Shown here piece by piece: positions 15,168 through 22,778 of a stretch of 32,433 bases of DNA (position 1 is its first letter; every line of letters starts with the position of its first letter). The stretch is from Actinomycetota bacterium (GTDB taxonomy: Bacteria > Actinomycetota > Acidimicrobiia > Acidimicrobiales > Ilumatobacteraceae): the NCBI GenBank assembly GCA_005787035.1, contig SYCI01000103.1:1-32433 (forward strand), read 5' to 3'. The position numbers and the translations under genes are program-made. The notes below the pieces were generated by a model. It was not told where the DNA came from, did not search any database, and saw only the letters and a list, made by a program, of their open reading frames with translations.

Positions 15168-15725
15168 TCAGCCCGCGGGCAGAAGGATCGCGTCACCTTC
15201 CGGTTGCCAGATCTTGGCCCCGAACACCTTTTCCATCTCCGGCTTCGGATCCATGAGTAGTTCCATCGCGTGCTTCTTCTCGTCGTCGGTGAAGTCGCGG
15301 ACGGTGTGGCAGAACTCGACGGTGTTGCCCTCGGGGTCGCGGATGTAGATCGAACGACAGAACTCGTGGTCGACTTCGAGCACGGTCTGCCCGTGGGCCC
15401 GCCACCGCTCGCGATGCCGCTCGAGGTCTTCGGCAGTGGGGGCGTCGAAGGCCAGGTGGTTGGCCCACCACGGAAGTCCGGCGCTCTTGTTGAGGTTTGT
15501 ACCGAACTCGGCTCCGATCGACTCGTCGTGGATCTCCCAGAACGCGATCATCCCTTGCTCACCACTCGGTGATGTACCGGTGGAATAGAAGAAGTGCTTG
15601 CTCCAACCCCCTTCCGGCGTGGGAGCGGTGACGACCTTGACCAACTCGAATCCCATCACGTTCGTGTAGAAGTCGTAATTGGCCTTCGTGTCGTGAATGG
15701 CGATGGCGACGTGGTGGAAACCCAT
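15168..15725 (-). CDS. VOC (glyoxalase/dioxygenase fold) family protein
   Basis: A 185-residue protein that starts MGFHHVAIAIHDTKANYDFY and contains FELVKVVTAPTPEGGW, NHLAFDA and IRDPEGNTVEFCHTV, the two beta-alpha-beta-beta-beta modules of the vicinal oxygen chelate fold. Likely metal ligands are H5 in the first module, the His of NHLAF and the Glu of NTVEFC. The substrate is unknown; candidates are methylglyoxal-like, extradiol or antibiotic-modifying relatives. The 592-residue ORF in the track runs far upstream across two plus-strand genes and is not real; the ATG at 15725 has CAAACT six bases before it and a -35. It is convergent with dnaB, with two bases between the stops. Confidence 0.85.
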   Translation of the reverse strand: MGFHHVAIAIHDTKANYDFYTNVMGFELVKVVTAPTPEGGWSKHFFYSTGTSPSGEQGMIAFWEIHDESIGAEFGTNLNKSAGLPWWANHLAFDAPTAEDLERHRERWRAHGQTVLEVDHEFCRSIYIRDPEGNTVEFCHTVRDFTDDEKKHAMELLMDPKPEMEKVFGAKIWQPEGDAILLPAG

Positions 15726-15760
15726 GTGGGCAGTTTGGCGCACAACCATCGAGTTGTCAG
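15726..15760 (-). promoter_or_regulatory. Leaderless promoter with -35 and -10 for the VOC gene
   Basis: Minus strand: CTGACA (5 of 6 to TTGACA), 17-base spacer, CAAACT, then six bases to the ATG. It is the only start in the window where I see a convincing -35 together with the leaderless -10 spacing. Confidence 0.55.
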
Positions 15761-15793
15761 CACCCGGAATCCCTTCGGCTGCTCGGAGGCTGG

Positions 15794-15805
15794 CAGACTC
15801 GGGAC
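15794..15805 (+). promoter_or_regulatory. Candidate leaderless promoter (-10 CAGACT, 6-base gap to GTG)
   Basis: CAGACT (15794-15799) followed by CGGGAC and GTG. The same hexamer and gap occur at 19300-19311. No -35 and no Shine-Dalgarno visible. Confidence 0.4.
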
Positions 15806-16012
15806 GTGTTTCTCGGTGAAGACCTTCTCGCCTGGCTGGTGCTGGCCTTGGGCGGCGCATTGTTCGTGGGTAACTCCCTGGCCATCGTGAAGCCGCCGCC
15901 GCGAGCCAAAGAGGGGGACTTGGCCAAGGCTCCGGTTGCGCGGAGCGTGGGCATGGCCATCGTCGGTCTGATCGCTGCCGTGTGGGCCCTGGCCTCGCTC
16001 GTGGCCGGATGA
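15806..16012 (+). CDS. Small two-helix membrane protein
   Basis: A 68-residue hypothetical membrane protein with a GTG start. Hydrophobic segments lie at about 6-26 (LLAWLVLALGGALFVGNSLAI) and 47-67 (VGMAIVGLIAAVWALASLVAG), joined by a cytoplasmic loop rich in Pro and charged residues (KPPPRAKEGDLAK). No function recognised. It is followed after 10 bases by the HD-domain gene and probably shares its transcript. Support is the codon-like composition, clean topology, the leaderless-type -10 and the tight spacing to the next gene. Confidence 0.65.
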   Translation: MFLGEDLLAWLVLALGGALFVGNSLAIVKPPPRAKEGDLAKAPVARSVGMAIVGLIAAVWALASLVAG

Positions 16013-16022
16013 AGGCTGTGTC

Positions 16023-16625
16023 GTGAGCGCTGACCGACTTCGCCAACAGCTCGATTTCCTGGTGGAGATCGACCGTCTCAAGCAGATCGAGCGCCAGACG
16101 CACATCACCGGCGGATCTCGTCGTGAGAACACGGCCGAGCATTCGTGGCATCTGGCCATGTACGCGCTGATCCTCGCCGAGTGGAGCAATGCTGACGTCG
16201 ATCTCTTTCACGTGCTGGCGCTCTGTTTGGTGCACGACATCGTGGAGATCGATGCCGGTGACACCTTTGCCTACGACACGTCGGCCAACGCCGACAAAGC
16301 CGATCGGGAGCAACGTGCCGCGGAGCGACTCTTCGGACTCCTTCCCGATGATCAGGCCCAGTACTTGTGGCGCCTGTGGGAGGAATACGAAGACCAGGAG
16401 ACTCCCGAGAGCAAGTTCGCCAACGCGGTCGATCGCATGCAACCGGCCATGCTCAACCACTTGGCCGGTGACGAATCGCCGTGGAAGCGACACGGCGTGT
16501 CGGTTCCACAGGCCATGAAGAGGTTGTCGCCCATCGGGGACGGCTCGGATGCCCTGTGGGAGCACACCTTGGGCCTCATTCACGATGCACGGCAGAGAGG
16601 TCATCTGGCCGAGGGCGACCTCTGA
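16023..16625 (+). CDS. HD-domain nucleotidase (YfbR/HDDC2-like)
   Basis: A 200-residue HD-superfamily protein. Motifs are ERQTHITGGSRRENTAEHSWHLA (first metal His in EHSWH), LVHDIVEIDAGD (the HD pair plus a downstream E/D), and KFANAVDRMQPAMLNHL (third Asp). This is the HD_3 arrangement of YfbR and human HDDC2, which remove phosphate from 5'-deoxyribonucleotides, and the family's usual length is about 190-200. The GTG start is 10 bases after the small membrane gene, with GGATGAAGG as a weak ribosome binding site. Substrate preference cannot be read from the sequence. Confidence 0.88.
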   Translation: MSADRLRQQLDFLVEIDRLKQIERQTHITGGSRRENTAEHSWHLAMYALILAEWSNADVDLFHVLALCLVHDIVEIDAGDTFAYDTSANADKADREQRAAERLFGLLPDDQAQYLWRLWEEYEDQETPESKFANAVDRMQPAMLNHLAGDESPWKRHGVSVPQAMKRLSPIGDGSDALWEHTLGLIHDARQRGHLAEGDL

Positions 16626-16661
16626 CTTCTCACTCCCGGCCGATCGGGCCGAGAATCGACC

Positions 16662-17423
16662 ATGCGCAAAATGTTTACGGCGGTGGCGGTGGTGGCGGCA
16701 CTCATGTGGGCGAGTCCGGCGAGCGCCCACGACCCGATCATCCTGACCGCCGAACAGCGAACGCCGGCCGATGGTCCGCTGCTTCCTGACGGAACGGTGT
16801 CGTTCGCCTTGTACGGAACGATCGATGCTCCTTCGGACACGCGCGGTTTCCGGGTGAGTTTCGCCGAAGGAGACCCGTTGTATCTGTCGCTCCTCATTCC
16901 GGATCTCGAGCCCGAGAACGCCTTGGCTGCCGAGGATCTGCCTCATCTCATCGTGGAAGACCCCAATGGTGTGATCACCGAATTCACGACCGATGAACGG
17001 GTTCCTTTCGCCGAACCATTCACCGGGACCAATTACGTCCGATTGATCGAGGACGTCGGAGTTGCCGTGGCGGGCACCTATTCGGTCACGATCAGCGGTG
17101 CGGTACCGGCGCGATTCACGGTGTCGGTGGGCACGAAGGAGTTGTTCGGTACCGAGGTGGAGAATGTTCCGAATCGCGAACTCGGTGTCGCGGGTGTGAT
17201 GGCTTGGTACACCACACCACCGGCAACATTGGCGCCCACGACGGTCCCGAACACCACCGTTGCCCCAACGTCATCGGTGACCCCGACCACCGAAGCTGCA
17301 ATGGCGGACAACGAAGACGAGTCGGATGACGGTTCGTCAAACACAGGCGTGATCGTGGCCGTGATCGCGGTGTTCGTGGTGGCCGCGGCGATGATGATGC
17401 GTCGCCGCCGACCGTCGGCCTGA
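16662..17423 (+). CDS. Secreted protein with C-terminal membrane anchor
   Basis: A 253-residue hypothetical surface protein. Signal peptide: MRKMFTAVAVVAALMWASPASA, likely cut after ASA (residue 22). The outer part (about 23-180) is beta-rich (LILTAEQ, VSFALYGTID, YLSLLIPDL, GTYSVTISGAVPARFTVSVG) and resembles a single beta-sandwich domain. A Thr/Pro linker (about 185-215) and an acidic stretch precede a transmembrane helix (about 226-243) and the tail MRRRRPSA. No sortase motif or catalytic residues were recognised. A short inverted repeat (CGGCC-GATCG-GGCCG) precedes it. It is convergent with rmuC, with three bases between the stops. Confidence 0.75.
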   Translation: MRKMFTAVAVVAALMWASPASAHDPIILTAEQRTPADGPLLPDGTVSFALYGTIDAPSDTRGFRVSFAEGDPLYLSLLIPDLEPENALAAEDLPHLIVEDPNGVITEFTTDERVPFAEPFTGTNYVRLIEDVGVAVAGTYSVTISGAVPARFTVSVGTKELFGTEVENVPNRELGVAGVMAWYTTPPATLAPTTVPNTTVAPTSSVTPTTEAAMADNEDESDDGSSNTGVIVAVIAVFVVAAAMMMRRRRPSA

Positions 17424-17426
17424 GGA

Positions 17427-18473
17427 TCAGTCGTCCCAGGTGACGGTGCGATTGACTTCGCTGATCTCCTTGACTTCGCTGATCTCGTTGGCCGCCGGTA
17501 CCCCGAGTTCGCGCATTTTGCGCGATTGCGGCCGCAGACGGCTTTCGAATGAGGACGCCGCCTTGTTGAAGTTCTCAACGGCCGATTTGAGGCCGCTGCC
17601 GACTTTGTTGAAATGGTCGACGAAGGTGGCCAAGCGGTCCGACAACTCGGCGGCCTCCTTGGCGATGATGGCTGCGTTCTCGGCCTGAGCAACCTGCTTC
17701 CAGCCGTACTCCACCGAGCGAAGCATGCCGAGGAGAGTCATGGGCGTGGCAAGGAGGATGCGAGATCCGATGGCGAACTCCGACAACGCCGGATCGGCGG
17801 TGAGAGCAGTGGCCAGAACACCCTCGGTCGGAACGAAAAGCACCACGAAATCGACCGCACCATCGACGTAACGCGAGTAGTCCTTGGCCGCGAGTTCGCG
17901 GATGTGCTTCTTCAGAGCTTCGGCCTGAACCTTGGGTGCGTTGGTGTTGTTCTCGAAGTCGATCTTGGGTGCCTTGGCATCGACCACGATGCGACGACCG
18001 TTCGGAAGGCTGACGACGAGATCGGGGCGGATGTTGGAGTCCTCGCCCGTGGTCGTGGCCTGATCGACCCACGAGATGTGCTTGGTCATTCCGGCGAGTT
18101 CGACGGTCCGCTTCAACTGGAGTTCACCCCAGTCGCCGGAAACCTTGGTGCCCTGCAGTGCGGTGGAGATCTGAAGAGTGGCCTGATTGAGACGGTTGCC
18201 TTGTTCGAAGAGGCGGTTGTTCTGCTCCGAGACGTTCTGGAACTCCTTCAGAAGGGTGGCCTTCTCCTCGGCCGCGGCGACTCGGTTTTCCGCCAATGCC
18301 TTCTGGATCACCTGGATCTGTTCGCGCACCGGTGCGAGAAGTGACTCGGGATCGAGAACGGGCGCGACAGGTGCGACCACGGGAGGCGGGGTCGGAGCGG
18401 GTCGACCCCGCAGCGTGTTGAGTGCGAAGAGTCCGCACAGGACGACGAGGAGGATCAGGATGGCGGTGTTCAT
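17427..18473 (-). CDS. rmuC: DNA recombination protein RmuC homologue
   Basis: A 348-residue protein with an N-terminal membrane helix (MNTAILILLVVLCGLFALN), a coiled coil (about 48-115, with EEKATLLKEFQNVSEQNNRLFEQGNRLNQ) and the RmuC domain (about 130-320): GDWGELQLKRTVELAGM, NIRPDLVVSLPNGRRIVVDAKAP, DFVVLFVPTEGVL and LLATPMTLLGMLRSVEYGW. The PD-(D/E)xK-like nuclease core is seen in PDLVV and VDAK. RmuC limits recombination at inverted repeats in E. coli. Its start has GGAG at good distance. The C terminus carries a duplicated EISEVK motif from an 18-base repeat. Confidence 0.93.
   Translation of the reverse strand: MNTAILILLVVLCGLFALNTLRGRPAPTPPPVVAPVAPVLDPESLLAPVREQIQVIQKALAENRVAAAEEKATLLKEFQNVSEQNNRLFEQGNRLNQATLQISTALQGTKVSGDWGELQLKRTVELAGMTKHISWVDQATTTGEDSNIRPDLVVSLPNGRRIVVDAKAPKIDFENNTNAPKVQAEALKKHIRELAAKDYSRYVDGAVDFVVLFVPTEGVLATALTADPALSEFAIGSRILLATPMTLLGMLRSVEYGWKQVAQAENAAIIAKEAAELSDRLATFVDHFNKVGSGLKSAVENFNKAASSFESRLRPQSRKMRELGVPAANEISEVKEISEVNRTVTWDD
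17452..17487 (+). repeat. 18-base tandem duplication inside rmuC
   Basis: TTGACTTCGCTGATCTCC is followed directly by TTGACTTCGCTGATCTCG (17 of 18 identical). It encodes EISEV twice near the RmuC C terminus and keeps frame, so it looks like a recent replication slip in a tolerant tail. Confidence 0.8.
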
Positions 18474-18507
18474 GACTCTCCAACGCTCCGAGTGGGTGAA
18501 TGTGTGC

Positions 18508-19299
18508 TCACGGGACCCGAATTCCTTCGGCGGCCACGACTTTGCCTTCGATCACGGTGAGGAGATACGGGGTGAGGACGATGGCTTCGGTGTCTTCGTC
18601 GGGTACGACCACGGTGGTCTGTCGACCGTTCACGAGTGGCCACCAGTTGGCCGGGCTGATGCTGCGGCTGGTGAAGGCACCGGTGGCCGGATCGCCGAAA
18701 GTGGGTAGTGACACGAAGATGAGATCGGCAACCGCAACCTTGAGCAGGCCGCTTAGAGACGGGTCGGATCCGTAGTCGTCGAGGCAGGCATCGGGATCGT
18801 CTCCGAATTCGGCCCGACAGGATTCGGATCCCCAGAACACCTGGCGGAGTTCGAAGGTGATGGTCCGCTCGGGTTCGTCGGCTGATGAGTCGATGTAGCC
18901 CCAGTAGTAACCATCGGGCAGAGCGGCGGTGATGACACCCTTGCTGATCCAGCTCGGCGAGAGTTCGGCCGAGATCGCCGGAACAACCGGCGGATCGACC
19001 AAGGTGAAGTCGTCGAGCACCGAGCCATCGGAATGATCGGAGTCCTCGGTTTCGATGTGGACGGTGACGGGTGGAGCCACGGTGCCACCGGGCTCGGACA
19101 CCGAAGGTGTGGTGTCGGCCGATGCGGACTCGGTCGGGGTCGAGGTGTCGGCCCCGCCGATCAGCGCCGGACTCGTTGCGGTGTCGTCGGAACGGTTAGC
19201 GGCGAACACCACGAGGCCTCCGACACCAGCCATGAGCAGGACCAGGAGGAAGAGAGGAAGGCGACTCGCCTTCCTCTTGCGACGTTTGCGCTTGGCCAC
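18508..19299 (-). CDS. Hypothetical membrane-anchored exported protein
   Basis: A 263-residue protein with a very basic start (MAKRKRRKRKASR), one transmembrane helix (about 14-34, LPLFLLVLLMAGVGGLVVFAA), a Ser/Thr/Ala-rich linker (about 35-80) and a compact outer domain (about 85-263). The outer domain has GYYWGYIDSSADEPERTITFELRQVFWG and SRSISPANWWPLVNG, with two Cys (in ESCRAEF and DACLDDY) that may pair. I recognise no family. Start: GTG with CAGACT six bases before. The next gene downstream on the strand is rmuC (34-base gap). Confidence 0.72.
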   Translation of the reverse strand: MAKRKRRKRKASRLPLFLLVLLMAGVGGLVVFAANRSDDTATSPALIGGADTSTPTESASADTTPSVSEPGGTVAPPVTVHIETEDSDHSDGSVLDDFTLVDPPVVPAISAELSPSWISKGVITAALPDGYYWGYIDSSADEPERTITFELRQVFWGSESCRAEFGDDPDACLDDYGSDPSLSGLLKVAVADLIFVSLPTFGDPATGAFTSRSISPANWWPLVNGRQTTVVVPDEDTEAIVLTPYLLTVIEGKVVAAEGIRVP

Positions 19300-19311
19300 G
19301 ACGACAGTCTG
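19300..19311 (-). promoter_or_regulatory. Candidate leaderless promoter (-10 CAGACT, 6-base gap to GTG)
   Basis: Minus strand CAGACT, six bases (GTCGTC), GTG. Identical hexamer and spacing to 15794-15805 on the plus strand. No -35 recognised. Confidence 0.4.
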
Positions 19312-19339
19312 ACAGACCCGTGTGGCGGGGTGCGGTTGC

Positions 19340-20266
19340 TCAGAGTTTCCGCAGGCGGACGTCGGACACTCGGTGATCGTGTCCCTTGCGCAGGATCAAC
19401 GAAGCCCGGTCGCGGGTGGGCTCGATGTTTTCGCGCAGGTTGAGTCCGTTGATCTCTTTCCAGATGAATCGTGCGGTTGCGACTGCTTCATCGGAGGTGA
19501 GTTGCGCGTAGTGCTGGAAGAAGCTGTTCGGATCTTGGAAGACCGAGTTCATGAGTGAGAGAAAGCGATCGACGTACCAGTTCTCGATGTCGGCTTCGTC
19601 GGCGTCGATGTAGATCGAGAAATCGAAGTAGTCGCTCACGAACTCGGTCGCGTCGGATCCCGGTGCTCCCACCTGCAAGACGTTGAGCCCCTCGAGGATC
19701 AAGATGTCGGGCTGGCACACCTTGACCGATTCTCCGTCGACGATGTCGTACACCACGTGGCTGTAAACAGGAGCCGAGACGGTCGGTTGACCGCTCTTCA
19801 GATCGCGGAGGAACTTGAGAAGTGCCCGAGTGTCGTAACTCTCCGGGAACCCCTTGCGGTTCATGATGCCGCGTTCGTCGAGAACCCGGTTGGGGTGCAG
19901 GAAGCCATCGGTGGTGATGAGGTCGACCTTGGGATGGTCGGGCCAACGCGCGAGCAGTGCCTGCAGGATGCGGGCGAAGGTGCTCTTGCCCACAGCAACG
20001 GAGCCGGCGACGCCGATCACGTACGGAACCTTCGGGGCGAGAGTGCCAAGGAACGTGGCCGACACCTTGTGCAGATTCTGTGTGGCCGACACGTAGAGAT
20101 TCAGCAGGCGGGTGAGTGGCAGGTACACCGCAGCGACCTCGTCGAGGTCGATGCTCTCGTTGATGCCGCGCAGGTTGTCGAGATCGGTCTCCCGCAGGGT
20201 CATGGGTGTGGCGGCTCGAAGTTCGGCCCATTGATCGCGGTCGAAAGAGACGTAGCGCTCGCCCAC
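19340..20266 (-). CDS. coaA: Type I pantothenate kinase
   Basis: A 308-residue CoaA that phosphorylates pantothenate, the first committed step of coenzyme A synthesis. Seen: the N-terminal [11 protein letters not shown], the P-loop [12 protein letters not shown] at 85-96, [13 protein letters not shown] (catalytic Asp region), [33 protein letters not shown] and the C-terminal [19 protein letters not shown]. Length and motifs are typical of the E. coli-type enzyme, which is feedback-inhibited by CoA. GTG start with TAGCGT seven bases before. It is followed by the hypothetical exported protein on the same strand after 40 bases. Confidence 0.97.
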   Translation of the reverse strand: MGERYVSFDRDQWAELRAATPMTLRETDLDNLRGINESIDLDEVAAVYLPLTRLLNLYVSATQNLHKVSATFLGTLAPKVPYVIGVAGSVAVGKSTFARILQALLARWPDHPKVDLITTDGFLHPNRVLDERGIMNRKGFPESYDTRALLKFLRDLKSGQPTVSAPVYSHVVYDIVDGESVKVCQPDILILEGLNVLQVGAPGSDATEFVSDYFDFSIYIDADEADIENWYVDRFLSLMNSVFQDPNSFFQHYAQLTSDEAVATARFIWKEINGLNLRENIEPTRDRASLILRKGHDHRVSDVRLRKL

Positions 20267-20279
20267 GTCCCGAACGCTA
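20267..20279 (-). promoter_or_regulatory. Candidate leaderless promoter (-10 TAGCGT, 7-base gap to GTG)
   Basis: Minus strand TAGCGT followed by seven bases and the GTG of coaA. It lies in the 45-base gap after the methionine aminopeptidase gene, so coaA has its own start site rather than relying on read-through. Confidence 0.55.
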
Positions 20280-20311
20280 CGGCCCGACAGCCCGAACCGA
20301 CGACTTCGCCG

Positions 20312-21292
20312 TCAGGAGGGGCGACGAGGCGAGACCGATCCCTCGCCCGCGGTGAGTACATCGACGCCCGTGTCGGTCACGAGCACGGTGTGTTCGAACT
20401 GCGCGGTTCGCTTGCCGTCGGCGGTCACGGCAGTCCAGTCGTCGTCCCACATCTTGTGCTGCCAGGTGCCGATCGTGATCATCGGCTCGATCGTGACGAC
20501 CATGCCGGGCTTCATGATCATGTCGTTACGCGGGTCGTAGTAGTGCAACACCTGGATGTCGGTGTGGAACTGCTCGCCGATTCCGTGGCCGATGAACGCC
20601 CGCACGACACCCAGTCGATTCTTGGTGGCGTGATCCTCGATGGCCCGGCCGATATCGGACAACGGACGGTCGGGGCGCACGGCCTCGATCCCCCGCCACA
20701 TGCATTCTTCGGTGACCTTCACGAGTCGTCGGCTCTCAGCGTCGACATCACCCACGAAGAACGTCGCATTGGTATCGCCGTGCACGCCACCCACGTAACA
20801 CGTCACGTCGAGATTGATGATGTCGCCATCGTGCAGCACCGTGGAGTCGGGGATGCCGTGGCAGATGACTTCGTTGAGTGACGTGCACACACTCTTGGGG
20901 TAACGGTGATAGTTGAGCGGGCTCGGATACGCACCGCGCTCGACGGTCAGATCGTGCACGAACACGTCGATGTCGTCGGTGGTGATGCCGGGCTTCACGA
21001 ACTCACCCGCCAGACGCAGAATGTCGGCCGCCATCGTGCACGCGTGCCGCATGCGCTCGATGATCTCGGGAGATTTCACCCGTGGTTCGTTCCAGCGCGG
21101 TACGTCACCGCTATCGGCATACGGCGGTCGGGCGATGTGCGACGGAACAGTGCGCATCGGTGAGACGACTCCGGGAAGGATCCGCCCCTCCATGCCCTTG
21201 TGACACCGCTTGTAACGACGCCCCGAACCGCACCAGCACGGATCGTTCGACTGCGGCAGAACCGCAGGAGGAGTCCGGCTGTCGATCGTCAC
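20312..21292 (-). CDS. map: Type I methionine aminopeptidase with SEC-C zinc motif
   Basis: A 326-residue enzyme that removes the initiator Met from new proteins. The N terminus holds a SEC-C zinc motif, DPCWCGSGRRYKRCHK (C19, C21, C30, H31), as in the longer type Ic enzymes, which may dock the ribosome. The pita-bread catalytic domain shows the metal ligands D162 (NLDVT), D173 (HGDTN), H236 (GHGIG), E269 (TIEPM) and E300 (FEHTV), plus H145 (CHGIP). All are present, so it should be active. GTG start with TAACCT six bases upstream. It is divergent from the Tad operon. Confidence 0.96.
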   Translation of the reverse strand: MTIDSRTPPAVLPQSNDPCWCGSGRRYKRCHKGMEGRILPGVVSPMRTVPSHIARPPYADSGDVPRWNEPRVKSPEIIERMRHACTMAADILRLAGEFVKPGITTDDIDVFVHDLTVERGAYPSPLNYHRYPKSVCTSLNEVICHGIPDSTVLHDGDIINLDVTCYVGGVHGDTNATFFVGDVDAESRRLVKVTEECMWRGIEAVRPDRPLSDIGRAIEDHATKNRLGVVRAFIGHGIGEQFHTDIQVLHYYDPRNDMIMKPGMVVTIEPMITIGTWQHKMWDDDWTAVTADGKRTAQFEHTVLVTDTGVDVLTAGEGSVSPRRPS

Positions 21293-21304
21293 GCCGTCAG
21301 GTTA
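21293..21304 (-). promoter_or_regulatory. Candidate leaderless promoter (-10 TAACCT, 6-base gap to GTG)
   Basis: Minus strand TAACCT, six bases (GACGGC), GTG of map. Third occurrence in the window of this exact hexamer, gap and start codon. Confidence 0.55.
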
Positions 21305-21431
21305 TCGGTGGCCGCTTCGGTGACCGTCGGCCGAGTCGCCGATGAATGGGACTCCCGACCCATCGACCGTCAAGCCTCCGTCGCCCACGATCTCGATCAC
21401 ATCACTTCGTTCGGTCTCTGGTGAGGGAGTC

Positions 21432-22094
21432 ATGAATCAACAACCAACAACATCGATCGGTTCGATCGAAGGTCGCAAGGCCGCCGTCGACGCTCGGGTG
21501 CTGGCACCCCTTCGCCGACGAGGCGTACGTCTACCCGAACTCGGAATCGGGATCGCAGTCATCCTCGTGTCGGTCATCGGCTCGCTGTGGTGGCAGTCCC
21601 GAGGCGCCAGTCCGAATCGAATTGCCGTGGCGGCCGACGACTTGAGGGCGGGCGACATTCTGGAGTCGGATGATCTGGCCGCGGTCAGCATCTCGAGTGA
21701 CGACGAGTTGCTGCTCCTCGCGGCGGCCGAGGCGACAACGATCGTCGGTCAGCGGGTCGTCACCGACATCCCGGCGGGTACTCCTCTCACGCGAGCCCAG
21801 TTCTCGGAACTGATGCCACTTTCCTCGACCGAATCGTTGGTGGGAGTGGTCGTGGATGCTTCGCGGGCGCCGCTGGAGATCGTCGCCGGCGATCTTGTCG
21901 ATGTGGTCGCGCTCGATCGGGATCTCACCGGCTCCGACATCGTGAGTTCCGTCGTTCGGCAGGCCCAAGTGTGGTCGGTTTCCGTACCGAATGAGGTTCT
22001 CGATGAACGCTCGGTCACCTTGCGAGTACCCAAGTCGTCGATCGACCTCTTCGTGGGGCACGACGAGATCCACCTGATGAAAGCCGGCTCCTGA
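21432..22094 (+). CDS. cpaB: Tad pilus assembly protein CpaB/RcpC-like (SAF domain)
   Basis: A 220-residue protein with one transmembrane helix (about 36-54, LGIGIAVILVSVIGSLWW) and an outer SAF domain (about 63-125: IAVAADDLRAGDILESDDLA, GQRVVTDIPAGTPLTRAQF). A second beta module follows (about 136-218, with VVDASRAPLEIVAGDLVDVVALD), as in RcpC/CpaB. In Tad systems CpaB helps assemble the pilus across the envelope and may bind peptidoglycan. I use the ATG at 21432, with GAGGGAG five bases upstream, instead of the track start at 21342. It opens a ten-gene same-strand run. The 140-base gap before it holds the map promoter; I see no clear promoter for the operon itself. Confidence 0.85.
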   Translation: MNQQPTTSIGSIEGRKAAVDARVLAPLRRRGVRLPELGIGIAVILVSVIGSLWWQSRGASPNRIAVAADDLRAGDILESDDLAAVSISSDDELLLLAAAEATTIVGQRVVTDIPAGTPLTRAQFSELMPLSSTESLVGVVVDASRAPLEIVAGDLVDVVALDRDLTGSDIVSSVVRQAQVWSVSVPNEVLDERSVTLRVPKSSIDLFVGHDEIHLMKAGS

Positions 22095-22095
22095 C

Positions 22096-22776
22096 ATGGC
22101 TCTCGTCGTCACTGCCACGACCGGTGGTCTGATGGACCTCGGAACGGTCTCGCTGCACATCGCCTCGATGTGGTCCACTCCGGTGTGCGTCATCGAGGCC
22201 GACCCCGATGGCGGTCGACTGGCCGCTCGACACAACTGGGAGGTCCGACCGGGGCTCGTGGAGCTCGCCGCTCGTTTGCGATCCTCGACCGGCACCCCAC
22301 CGAAGACCGATGAATTCATTCGACATCATGGTGATGGTGTGTCGGTGGTTGTTGCACCTCCGGCGGCCGAACCAGTCATCGCCGCCCTCGGTGTCCTGGC
22401 TTCCCGACCGCGAATGCTCGAAGAGGCGATTGGTACCGACGTGATCGTCGATGTCGGTCGCGCCCGACCGGATTCCCCGGCTCGAGAATTGATCGCAGCC
22501 GCCGACGTACGTCTCCTCGTGACCCGAACCGATCTCGAGGATGTCGTGTCGGTCGTCCATCGAAGCGATCATCTTCGGTCGCTCGGCGACTGGAAGGTAC
22601 TCACGGCCGGTGGTCGATACGGAATGGACGAGGTCGACCGCGCTCTGGAGTGGCCGGTGATCGCCGATCTGCTGCCGAGCGATCGGAGGAGTAGCGGCCG
22701 CCTGAAGGAAGCAGTTGCCCGACTTCGTTCGACTTCGATGGTGGACACATCTCATCTGGTGACGGCGGTGGCGTAG
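22096..22776 (+). CDS. Degenerate TadZ/CpaE-like ParA-type protein
   Basis: A 226-residue protein in the TadZ/CpaE slot. The fold pattern of a MinD/ParA ATPase can be followed: the first strand ALVVTATTGG, then a loop LMDLGTVSLHIA where the P-loop should be, VCVIEADPDGGRLAARHN (the ADxD strand), VIVDVGRARPDSPARELIAAADVRLLVTR (Walker-B-like strand and following helix) and WKVLTAG. The deviant Walker A KGGxGKT is missing; no Lys is in the loop. TadZ recruits the pilus ATPase to the pole; loss of nucleotide binding suggests a purely structural role. It starts one base after the cpaB stop and is followed after two bases by the ATPase gene. Confidence 0.68.
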   Translation: MALVVTATTGGLMDLGTVSLHIASMWSTPVCVIEADPDGGRLAARHNWEVRPGLVELAARLRSSTGTPPKTDEFIRHHGDGVSVVVAPPAAEPVIAALGVLASRPRMLEEAIGTDVIVDVGRARPDSPARELIAAADVRLLVTRTDLEDVVSVVHRSDHLRSLGDWKVLTAGGRYGMDEVDRALEWPVIADLLPSDRRSSGRLKEAVARLRSTSMVDTSHLVTAVA

Positions 22777-22778
22777 CC

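Noticed and set aside
16637-16653. CGGCC-GATCG-GGCCG inverted repeat after the HD gene
   Set aside because: Short and without a T-run; it could fold but I cannot call it a terminator.
15168-16946. 592-residue minus-strand ORF
   Set aside because: Only the last 185 residues (from MGFHHV) match a real fold. The upstream part runs antisense through the small membrane and HD-domain genes and is Arg/Pro-rich shadow sequence.
21305-21431. Search for a promoter of the Tad operon
   Set aside because: I found no TANNNT at a sensible distance and no -35; the promoter may be of another class or lie inside the map gene region.
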